Below, piece after piece: positions 1 to 6,886 of a stretch of 64,000 bases of DNA; the first letter of the stretch is position 1, and every line of letters starts with the position of its first letter. Source of the DNA: Clostridia bacterium (GTDB lineage Bacteria > Bacillota > Clostridia > Christensenellales > Pumilibacteraceae); the NCBI GenBank assembly GCA_017623455.1, contig JAGAPA010000068.1:1-64000 (forward strand), in the 5' to 3' direction. The translations under genes were made by a program, and so were the position numbers. The notes under the pieces are model-generated. The model had not been told where the DNA came from and made no database searches. It saw only the letters and a program-made list of their open reading frames with translations.

Positions 1-156
1 GTTTCAAGTTCTTCTTACAAGACATATTTAACTCGTTTTTACAGCAAAAATTGTTTATGTTTTTGATACATAATACTTTACTTATTTACTCGTATAATAT
101 TATCTGTTTTTGTTTCGTTATTCAGTTGTCAATGTACGTTGCCGTCGTGCGACAGC
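1..156 (-). other. Untranslated leader, possible rRNA operon leader
   Basis: AT-rich non-coding sequence downstream of the promoter at 163-191. A small inverted repeat (GTCG/CGAC) lies at the predicted transcription start and a TTGACAACTGAATAACG motif lies near 107-124. No credible ORF or ribosome site is present. The 16S gene itself would have to start left of the window. The rest of 192-327 is AT-rich with nothing I recognise. Confidence 0.35.
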
Positions 157-162
157 CTGTAT

Positions 163-191
163 ATAATACCATAAAGGAAATTTAAAGTCAA
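163..191 (-). promoter_or_regulatory. Strong sigma-70 promoter reading left, probably of an rRNA operon
   Basis: On the minus strand TTGACT is followed by a 17-nt spacer and TATTAT. The transcript would run left out of the window. About 35 nt downstream it contains TTGACAACTGAATAACG, which resembles the conserved TTGAAAACTGAATA-type stretch found in Firmicutes rRNA leaders and spacers. No open reading frame follows up to position 1. The rRNA assignment is inference; the promoter itself is clear. Confidence 0.6.
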
Positions 192-327
192 CTGTTTTTC
201 AAAAGTTTTTTAAAAAAATTTAAACTTTTTTTGTAATATTTTTTAACACTATAAATGCTGTATTTTGTATTGTAATCTTTAGTGTAAAAGCTTAAAATCA
301 CAAACCAACGCCCTCCCTTTTCTATAT

Positions 328-355
328 TATATACGCGTACGCGCGCACGCGCGTA
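328..355. repeat. Alternating purine-pyrimidine run (Z-DNA-type)
   Basis: Twenty-eight consecutive bases alternate purine and pyrimidine and are mostly CG/CA steps. It sits just past the terminator of the glycyl radical enzyme gene. Similar runs occur at 32387-32408 and 36498-36524, and the core GCGCGCACGCG is shared with the first of these. Confidence 0.6.
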
Positions 356-356
356 A

Positions 357-400
357 AGAAAAAACCGTTTCTCTTCTTTTATCTTTCAAAGAAACGGCTT
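357..400 (-). terminator. Rho-independent terminator of the glycyl radical enzyme gene
   Basis: Minus-strand hairpin with stem CCGTTTCT/AGAAACGG followed directly by TTTTTTC, 24 nt past the stop codon of the gene at 424. Confidence 0.85.
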
Positions 401-423
401 TATTCTTGTCAGTTTATTTATTC

Positions 424-2577
424 TTATTTACTATTTGCGATAAACACGTCTTGCTCGGCTTTACTAAGCTCCACAAAATACGCGTTCCAGCCACATACCC
501 TAACCTGCAGATTTTTATACTTATCGGGATTATTTTGCGCGTCGATTAATTTTTGCTTGTCAAACACGTTTCCGTGTACTGCAAAGCCACCTGTTGCAAA
601 ATGCGACCTAATTACGTTCCACAAAATTTCAGAACCTTTATCTCCGTTCACAACAGACGGGTGAATAATAAAGTCAAGCACACAACCGTTTGGTGTTTTT
701 GTAAAATCAACGCAAGAAAGCGAACGGACAAGACCGCTTATACCCTCTTTATCACACCCCGTCGTTGCGGTAAGATTTTTACTCAAAAACTCGTTGTTAC
801 GTCTTCCGTCAGGCGTTGCAGGCTGATGACGAGCCATATTCATATACGTATCAACTGAGAACATGCCCATTCTGAAAACTCCGCCCCTGCCGTTGGGCAA
901 ACCGTTGAGTCTGTCGCTTGCAAAGTCAATAATTCTTACCGTAAGAGCATCTGCTTCAGCGTTTCCGTTGCCGTACTTTGCGGTGAGCTTTTTACACTTA
1001 ATACGAAGTTCTTCATCTTTCTCCCAGTTTGAGAGTAAAACCTCGTTAAACTCGCTCAAAGTATACTGCTTGGTATCGAACACGAAATGCTTGATGCACA
1101 GCAAACTATCCACAAGCGTTGCAATACCAACAAGATTTACGCCCGAGTTATTATACCTCATTCCGCCCTCGTAAATATCCTTTCCGCTTTTCATTGTATC
1201 GGCATAAGTTCCTGACAAAAGCGGTGCAAAATTCATTTTATTATAATTCTCTTCAGCAAAAACAATATACTGTCTGACTTTGGAAATAATATAGTCAAGC
1301 TGAACTTCCACCGCCGAAACAAACTCCTCAAACGTCTTAAACGTATCAAGTTCGCCCGTACGTATTGTAGAAAACTCGCCGTTTCCGAGCTCTATGCCGT
1401 TGTTTAGCGCAAAGGTAAGCGCTCTTGGCAGGCTAAGATAACTGTTGCACGTAGAACAAATTTCGTGATGCGTACAAACGGGCTCGTAACATCCCATTAC
1501 AAGATATTCTTTACTGTCTTCCTCGCTTATTCCTACGCGCTGTAAACCCTTTCTTACCGTCTTGTCATTGATAAACACGTAAGAACTGTTGCCTCTTATT
1601 ATATCGGCGCAAACGTCTTCAAAGAACGCATCGGGCATACTCTCGTCCACCCTTACGTGCGCCTTTACCGCCTCTAACTTAAGTGAAGAATAAAGTTCGA
1701 AGACGTGACGGGTAAACTCAGTATACGGCGCGCTTCGCTTTACCGTTTGACCGCCCAAGGCAAACGGCACGTTCGCGATTACTTTGAATGCATTAAGGCG
1801 CAGAAAAAAGGCTTTTATCAAATCGTCGTTCTCCTGCTCGCTTATACCGTTCGCAATATCTTTTTCGTAGTATTTTTCCCACAACGCGTCAAGCTGACCC
1901 ATAGAACGCACGTAATCGTGCTCGATATTAGTTTCTACGCGGTAGTAAACAAGCGCAAGCTCCAAAACCTCATAAAGCGTAAGCGGTGGGTTTTCAGCTA
2001 TCCAAATAAGGCAATTATAAAGTTTTTTGCCGTTCTCACTCGCTCTATCCACATAAGACGCAAAGCGCAGAATAAGATCGGAAAGCGCGGTATAAGCCTG
2101 TATTACCGTATCATAAAAGCCCACCTTGTCTTCCGTTGCAGTTTCCTTCTTAGCCTTAGCTTCCTCTATTATTCCACCAATACCAAGCGTGAACAGCCTA
2201 TCCCAATCGGGAGCTACGTGTCCGAAATCTCTACCTGCCCAAAACTGATTATAAGTCCAAGCCTCGTTGTGACGCTTCGCGTCCGGCTCGTTTTTGTAAA
2301 CCTCCGACACAAACCTATTGCGATAGACGTCGAAAACTGAACCGCAATCTATCTTATCCGCAAAAATATCCCACGGCTCCACAGCAATTCGAGCCTCCCT
2401 CAAAACGCGACAAATACTTTGGGTTTGAATTTTCGCAACGTCCTTCTCCCCCTCCTTATACTCGCTCATAAACTCATCGAAAAGCTCTTTGCTTGTCTTA
2501 CCGCTACCCTCAATAAAGTTAGGTTCGGTAAGTACGGTCTTAATTTTATTTTTGTAATCTTCGGTCAATACAAACAT
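424..2577 (-). CDS. Glycyl radical enzyme, pyruvate formate-lyase family, substrate unknown
   Basis: A 717-residue glycyl radical enzyme. The active-site cysteine is in MGCYEPVC (about Cys363), a GCxEP motif of non-PFL members of the family, and the radical glycine is in RVCGWNAYF (about Gly696), 21 residues from the C-terminus. Such enzymes need an S-adenosylmethionine radical activase to install the glycyl radical; no activase gene is present in this window. The length is somewhat below the usual 750-850 residues. I start at the ATG at 2577 because GGAGG lies 6 nt upstream; an extension to 2673 would lack a ribosome site and cross the promoter. A divergent AraC regulator at 2721 suggests substrate-induced expression. 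The substrate (diol, choline, hydroxyproline or other) cannot be read from the sequence. Enzyme class is secure, reaction is not. Confidence 0.9.
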   Translation of the reverse strand: MFVLTEDYKNKIKTVLTEPNFIEGSGKTSKELFDEFMSEYKEGEKDVAKIQTQSICRVLREARIAVEPWDIFADKIDCGSVFDVYRNRFVSEVYKNEPDAKRHNEAWTYNQFWAGRDFGHVAPDWDRLFTLGIGGIIEEAKAKKETATEDKVGFYDTVIQAYTALSDLILRFASYVDRASENGKKLYNCLIWIAENPPLTLYEVLELALVYYRVETNIEHDYVRSMGQLDALWEKYYEKDIANGISEQENDDLIKAFFLRLNAFKVIANVPFALGGQTVKRSAPYTEFTRHVFELYSSLKLEAVKAHVRVDESMPDAFFEDVCADIIRGNSSYVFINDKTVRKGLQRVGISEEDSKEYLVMGCYEPVCTHHEICSTCNSYLSLPRALTFALNNGIELGNGEFSTIRTGELDTFKTFEEFVSAVEVQLDYIISKVRQYIVFAEENYNKMNFAPLLSGTYADTMKSGKDIYEGGMRYNNSGVNLVGIATLVDSLLCIKHFVFDTKQYTLSEFNEVLLSNWEKDEELRIKCKKLTAKYGNGNAEADALTVRIIDFASDRLNGLPNGRGGVFRMGMFSVDTYMNMARHQPATPDGRRNNEFLSKNLTATTGCDKEGISGLVRSLSCVDFTKTPNGCVLDFIIHPSVVNGDKGSEILWNVIRSHFATGGFAVHGNVFDKQKLIDAQNNPDKYKNLQVRVCGWNAYFVELSKAEQDVFIANSK

Positions 2578-2603
2578 AGAAACCTCCGTTATTTTACACA
2601 TAC

Positions 2604-2637
2604 AGTATATGCCAAAGCTGAATTTTTTGCAATGCAA
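2604..2637 (-). promoter_or_regulatory. Promoter of the glycyl radical enzyme gene with a -35 palindrome
   Basis: Minus-strand TTGCAA, 17-nt spacer, TATACT. The -35 box is part of the 11-bp palindrome TTGCAATGCAA (2627-2637), a plausible site for the divergently encoded AraC protein (inference). Confidence 0.7.
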
Positions 2638-2684
2638 TAAACAAACTATTTTGTACTTTTCGAACACAAACAACTCGAAAACAG

Positions 2685-2714
2685 TTGCGTTTTATCCCTT
2701 AAAAATGCTATTAT
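2685..2714 (+). promoter_or_regulatory. Promoter of the AraC gene, predicts leaderless mRNA
   Basis: TTGCGT, 18-nt spacer, TATTAT. The -10 box ends 6 nt before the ATG at 2721, so transcription should begin at or within a base or two of the start codon. Confidence 0.55.
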
Positions 2715-2720
2715 AAAAGT

Positions 2721-3488
2721 ATGGAAAGATTGCTGAAAGAAAATTTTATAGTTACCAAAGTGATTATCGCCTACAAAAACAAGCTTCCGATCGGAAAAAT
2801 ACGAACGATGCAAACACCGCCACGGTACTGCCATTGCCTTGCATACGTAATCAGTGGAGAGTGCGAGTATACGACGGACGAACTCAGGCGCTTTACCGTA
2901 AAAGGCGGTGACGTCTTGTATTTGGCTCAAAATCAGCTGTACACGATGGACGTAAAAACAAACGACTATACCGTTTTGGTTATGGATTTTACGTTGGACA
3001 CGGCAGACAAACTGAAAAGCGACCGCATAAAAACCGACAACATAGAAGTTAAATCCGTTTTTGAAAAAATTATAACACTCTATAACAGCGAAAGCTCAAT
3101 AAAAAACGCCAAGCTTTGCTCTCTTGCAAACAAAGTTTACGCAATACTTTGCGAGGATAAAAACTATTCTTCCTCTTTTGACAGGCAAAAGGTCAAAATC
3201 GCGTGCGACTGCATTGCAAAAAACTTCGAAGATCCCAATTTTTCATGCGAGATGCTTGCAAAGGAATGTAAAGTGAGCGACGTGCATTTACGTAGACTTT
3301 TCAAAAAAGTGTTGGGGATATCGCCTGTTAAATATCTTACAAACCTGCGCTTCAATAAAGCCGAAACCCTGCTTGCTTTAAGCGAGCTTACCGTATCTCA
3401 AATTGCCCTACAGTGCGGTTTTTCGGACGTTTACTACTTCTCTAAAGCTTACAAAAAGCACTACGGACACGCGCCAACTAAGGGCTAA
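2721..3488 (+). CDS. AraC-family transcriptional regulator
   Basis: A 255-residue regulator. The N-terminal part (about 1-110) looks like the cupin-type sensing domain of AraC proteins, with GGDVLYL typical of the turn before a beta strand. The C-terminal 100 residues (about 155-255) are the double helix-turn-helix domain: CDCIAKNFEDPNFSCEMLAK is the first helix-turn-helix entry and LTVSQIALQCGFSDVYYF the second, ending in the family signature region. It is divergent from the glycyl radical enzyme gene with 143 bp between starts, so it most likely controls that gene in response to its substrate or product. No Shine-Dalgarno sequence precedes the ATG, and the -10 box is only 6 nt away, which suggests a leaderless message. 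The effector is unknown. Confidence 0.9.
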   Translation: MERLLKENFIVTKVIIAYKNKLPIGKIRTMQTPPRYCHCLAYVISGECEYTTDELRRFTVKGGDVLYLAQNQLYTMDVKTNDYTVLVMDFTLDTADKLKSDRIKTDNIEVKSVFEKIITLYNSESSIKNAKLCSLANKVYAILCEDKNYSSSFDRQKVKIACDCIAKNFEDPNFSCEMLAKECKVSDVHLRRLFKKVLGISPVKYLTNLRFNKAETLLALSELTVSQIALQCGFSDVYYFSKAYKKHYGHAPTKG

Positions 3489-3527
3489 CGTTATCCCACG
3501 TTCTCAATAAAAGAATAAATTAATACG

Positions 3528-3571
3528 TAAAAAGGAATAGCGAATGCAAAAACGTTTACTATTCCTTTTTG
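3528..3571 (+). terminator. Terminator after the AraC gene, probably bidirectional
   Basis: Perfect stem AAAAAGGAATAG/CTATTCCTTTTT around a loop of about 18 nt. The T-tract serves the AraC gene; the A-tract on the other side would serve the converging TIR gene. Confidence 0.8.
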
Positions 3572-3575
3572 TTTA

Positions 3576-3795
3576 CTTGAATTTCGGTTGACTATTTCTT
3601 TTAGCCTACTTCAGTTTTAGCTCACTATTTCTTTTAGCTTATCATTTAATTTGCTTGAATTTCGGTTGACTACTCATTTAGTTTACTTGAATTTCAGTTT
3701 ACTACTCATTTAGTTTACTTAAATTTCGTTTTACCACTCATTTAGTTTACTTAAATTTCGGTTTACTACTCATTTAGTTTACTTGAATTTCAGTT
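3576..3795. repeat. Tandem 32-bp repeats derived from the 3' end of the TIR gene
   Basis: The element CTTGAATTTCGGTTGACTAC and its continuation repeats with an exact 32-bp period: copies begin at 3654, 3686, 3718 and 3750, and the next at 3782 is the last coding bases and stop of the TIR gene. More degenerate copies lie at 3576-3653. Each minus-strand copy carries the CTGAAATTCAAGTAA-like stop region. Between 3489 and 3778 there is no gene, only the terminator and this array. Confidence 0.85.
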
Positions 3796-6613
3796 GCATT
3801 GCGGGAAGGACTCCGCAATAACCGTTAACGTTTTTGCCTGCGGTTATAATTCTTCCCATAATGTTAACGTACATTACGCTGTCGACCGTATATGAAGAAA
3901 TAACCGTGCGAACCCACCAGTCAACTCCCATTTTACGGTCTTCCATATTGGGTAAAAACTTTCTCACCTGCTCTGCGCTGAGCGGATATAGATAAGACTC
4001 CGCCGCACCAAGACGCTTTTTTACTATATATTGCTTTTCATCCTCACTAAAAGCCGTCTCGTACACCCGATCGAGCCAAGTACGCACCGAACAATTGTGC
4101 CAATCACCGCCTGCCAATCTGCTTGAATACGACATCTTTGTAAATATACTGTTCGCCACCACGAAAACGGAATCACCCTTATTTTCCAACACGCGCCAAT
4201 AAAGCGGTTCATCTGATTTTACGTCACCGTAGTTGCTCTTACCAAACTCGATTAGACCTCCCACTTTAACGTTAAGGATCTTATTCTTAAACGCCTCCAG
4301 CTTTTGCTTTTCCAGATCTTCTATCATACGCTTACCGTAGTTGTATTTAAGCAATTCCGATTTAACGTCTTCTTTGTTCGGCTCTTTTAAAAGCTTGTCG
4401 ATAATACCGTTATATTGCTTGATTTCCACCTCGCAATCCCTTATTTTGGCATCAATTTCTTCCAAAGAGTTATATCCGTGCTTTTTAAGTTCAAGAGCAC
4501 TTAATTTACTCTCAAGTCCGCACCTCTCGCTTACACAGCCGTCTAACTTTGCATCGATCTCCCTTTTTGCTTTGATAGCAAAAATACTCAATCCGCTTCT
4601 CTCTACTTTGAGCTTAGCGTTAAGCGCGTTAATTTCGTCAATTCTGTCGTTGATCTTCCTACTCTCAGCAACCGCCCCCTCATAATCCGTTTTGTTTTTT
4701 CTAAGCTCGCCCATCTGCGTAACCAAACCGCCAAGCTTCTCTCTGTTTATATCAATTTCAGCGTCAATTTCAGCCTTACCGCGCAACGATTCAAAGCGCT
4801 TTAAGAGCGGTTCGCACACCACGCGCTCCCTGCTTTCCTCTTCCTCTTTTTGCGCTCTGTCCTCCGCTTGTTTTGCGCGTATCTTTAAGATAATATCAAT
4901 ACGCCTTTCACATTCGAGAATCTTTGCCGTCACTTTGGGGTATGTGGGAATAGACCTGAAAAGCTCGAGAGCCTCCCTTACGTCCGCATCAGACGCAGAT
5001 GACGCCAACTTCTTAGCCTTTTCAAAAATCTGCTTCTGTCTTGCTTTTTCCGCCTCTTTTTCTTTGGCTAATCTCTCTTTTTCTGCTTTACGCTCGCGCT
5101 CAATTCTCTCTTTTTCCGCTTTGCGTTCACGCTCGATTCTCTCTTTTTCCTTCTCGTCAAGCTTAGCCTTTATTTTCCTCTCGCACTCAGCTGCCCTTTT
5201 GTCGGCATCCTTCCACCCTGCAATCTGACCAAACATCCCCACGGCTTCTCGCCACAAATCCATATCGTTAGCTTCTGCCATTCTCAGCGCGGTTGTGTAT
5301 ATTCCGTCTTTTCTTGCGTTTTCCTTGCGCGTTTCTCTTTCTTTCTCACAGTCATTCAAAAACTTTTTAGTTTCATTATCGCCAAAACGCACAGCCTTAG
5401 CATAGTTTTTACTACTCTCGTACGGTTGAGATAAATTAAGTATATCCTGCTTATTTTTCAGCTTGTATTCTACGAGCAATTTAACCAAATACGCACGACC
5501 GTATTCGGGATTTACGTCCAAAGCCTTCTCCACGTACTCGTCCGCTCTACCCCAATCTCCGTCCTCTAAAAACAGCTCTGCTCGCCTTAAATAGTTGTTT
5601 ATAACGTTACTCTTATCTTCTGCAGGCTGAGCAATATATTCGTGTTCTACCCGTCTATCTGTCGCTCGCTCGGGCTTGTTTTCCGTGTTTTGAGGTTTTG
5701 ATACTGACGTAAGACGACCGAATTTACTATCTATCTGACGGGAAAGATTCTCATAAAAATCAAGCTCTCCCATATCCAAACACTGATACTGACTCAGCTC
5801 GTCGGGCAGATCGTACGGATAAACGTCCTTTAGACACGGCACGAGCACTTTGGTGTAATCCTTTTCGGCAAACTCCGCATATCTGTTCCACTCGTTGCGC
5901 ACCCAAGGCGCGTTGATATGATCCTTATTGGCACACACCAAAAGCATAACCTTTGCGGACGTGAGCGCAGAGTAAATAATAGGCTCGTACTGCGACCCTG
6001 CCTTGCTTTTTAAGGTAACGCGCGAAAAGAATACTCTATAACCCTTGTTTGTAAAATGGGTATAAATCTTGTTTGCGTATTGCGAATCTATCGTACGTTT
6101 CGTAACGCCGTTTACTTCCTCTGTTTCCTTAAAGCAAATGAAAATATCATACGCTTCTTCCCCTTTTACCTTATCCAGTATATCTTTCTGAATACGGTCT
6201 ATTTCCTTTGCTTCCGTTTCGTAGATAGCCTTTTCCTCCGCTGACGCTCTTTTGATGATAAGCTTATAATCGCGGTTATTGAAAACACTTTCTAACACAG
6301 TTCTATGACAGGTAGGAAGTTTTCTTTCGGTGGCGAAATCATCAACGTACTCTATACCGTACTCGCACAGTATCTTGCACCAATACGCCTCGTTGTCGTC
6401 GGGATACTTGGAAATTATGCTCTCGTACTGCTTTTTTGCGATATCAAACCGACACGCCATACGCTGTTCGTTGGCTTTTATGAACAGCTCTGTCTTTTTG
6501 GGGTCGTCGGCTTTGGGTACAGTTTGTTCCATTCCGCAAAAATCACAAACGACAGTCATTTTGTCTTTTACGACCTCAATCTCACTTCCACAATTTTTAC
6601 ACTCTATTACCAT
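3779..6613 (-). CDS. Zinc-ribbon, TIR-domain, coiled-coil protein with C-terminal DUF6273-like domain
   Basis: A 944-residue multidomain soluble protein. Residues 1-30 form a zinc ribbon (Cys5, Cys8, Cys23, Cys26). Residues about 154-250 are a TIR domain: it opens with AYDIFICFKETEE and has GSQYEPIIYSALTSAK, where Glu210 falls at the place of the catalytic glutamate of NAD-cleaving TIR domains such as SARM1. Residues about 340-420 look TPR-like (pairs such as AELFLEDGDWGRADEYVEKAL). Charged coiled coil spans about 485-530 and 580-780, including an ERKAEKERIER repeat. The end (about 790-944) resembles DUF6273, with WRVLENKGDSVFVVANS and a WWVRT stretch. NADase activity and a role in immunity or signalling are inference. 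It has its own promoter and an AAGGAA site 7 nt before the ATG. The 3' end has been tandemly copied into the downstream repeats. Confidence 0.85.
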   Translation of the reverse strand: MVIECKNCGSEIEVVKDKMTVVCDFCGMEQTVPKADDPKKTELFIKANEQRMACRFDIAKKQYESIISKYPDDNEAYWCKILCEYGIEYVDDFATERKLPTCHRTVLESVFNNRDYKLIIKRASAEEKAIYETEAKEIDRIQKDILDKVKGEEAYDIFICFKETEEVNGVTKRTIDSQYANKIYTHFTNKGYRVFFSRVTLKSKAGSQYEPIIYSALTSAKVMLLVCANKDHINAPWVRNEWNRYAEFAEKDYTKVLVPCLKDVYPYDLPDELSQYQCLDMGELDFYENLSRQIDSKFGRLTSVSKPQNTENKPERATDRRVEHEYIAQPAEDKSNVINNYLRRAELFLEDGDWGRADEYVEKALDVNPEYGRAYLVKLLVEYKLKNKQDILNLSQPYESSKNYAKAVRFGDNETKKFLNDCEKERETRKENARKDGIYTTALRMAEANDMDLWREAVGMFGQIAGWKDADKRAAECERKIKAKLDEKEKERIERERKAEKERIERERKAEKERLAKEKEAEKARQKQIFEKAKKLASSASDADVREALELFRSIPTYPKVTAKILECERRIDIILKIRAKQAEDRAQKEEEESRERVVCEPLLKRFESLRGKAEIDAEIDINREKLGGLVTQMGELRKNKTDYEGAVAESRKINDRIDEINALNAKLKVERSGLSIFAIKAKREIDAKLDGCVSERCGLESKLSALELKKHGYNSLEEIDAKIRDCEVEIKQYNGIIDKLLKEPNKEDVKSELLKYNYGKRMIEDLEKQKLEAFKNKILNVKVGGLIEFGKSNYGDVKSDEPLYWRVLENKGDSVFVVANSIFTKMSYSSRLAGGDWHNCSVRTWLDRVYETAFSEDEKQYIVKKRLGAAESYLYPLSAEQVRKFLPNMEDRKMGVDWWVRTVISSYTVDSVMYVNIMGRIITAGKNVNGYCGVLPAMQLKFK
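5070..5150. repeat. 33-bp in-frame tandem repeat within the TIR gene
   Basis: About two and a half copies of a 33-bp unit (starts near 5070, 5103, 5136), coding for the ERKAEKERIER heptad-like repeat of the coiled coil. The copies are nearly identical at DNA level, so length variation by slippage is likely. Confidence 0.75.
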
Positions 6614-6644
6614 AACAAAATTCCTTCATTTGGTTTATATCTTT

Positions 6645-6673
6645 ATTATACCACACCCACCCGTGTTTTGCAA
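6645..6673 (-). promoter_or_regulatory. Promoter of the TIR-domain gene
   Basis: Minus-strand TTGCAA, 17-nt spacer, TATAAT, about 30 nt upstream of the start codon. It shows the TIR gene can be transcribed independently of the RnlA-like gene upstream. Confidence 0.8.
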
Positions 6674-6701
6674 TAGGATTTAACAATTTTTACAAAGCAT
6701 G

Positions 6702-6732
6702 AGAAAAGGGATACTCGAACCTCGGTATCCCT
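6702..6732 (-). terminator. Terminator after the RnlA-like gene
   Basis: Minus-strand stem AGGGATAC/GTATCCCT with a 10-nt loop, followed by TTTTCT. It lies about 155 nt past the stop codon of the RnlA-like gene, so the structured stretch 6785-6870 would be a 3' untranslated region. Confidence 0.65.
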
Positions 6733-6784
6733 ACAAAAATTTTACTTAAAAACTCAATTTTTTGTCGCTATCCGACATTACCCC

Positions 6785-6870
6785 GTCCGTTTTTGCTACG
6801 GACACCGGGCAGACGCTTAAGTCCGTTTTTATTACGGGCGTAAGTCTTTTGCCACCGGTTTTTAGGTGGA
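6785..6870 (-). other. Cluster of three hairpins with A-rich loops, possible structured RNA
   Basis: Three stem-loops in 86 bp: GTCCGT/ACGGAC at 6785-6803, GTCCGT/ACGGGC at 6821-6839 (with ACGC/GCGT as an outer pairing), and CCACC/GGTGG at 6852-6869. On the minus strand all three loops are A-rich (AGCAAAAA, AATAAAAA, TAAAAACC). It lies between the RnlA-like stop codon and its terminator. I do not recognise a named RNA family. Confidence 0.4.
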
Positions 6871-6886
6871 CTTTCGCTGGAACATA

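Noticed and set aside
6702..6735. GGTTCGAGTATCCC resembling a tRNA T-arm
   Set aside because: No acceptor, D or anticodon arms can be formed around it; it is better explained as the loop and stem of a terminator.
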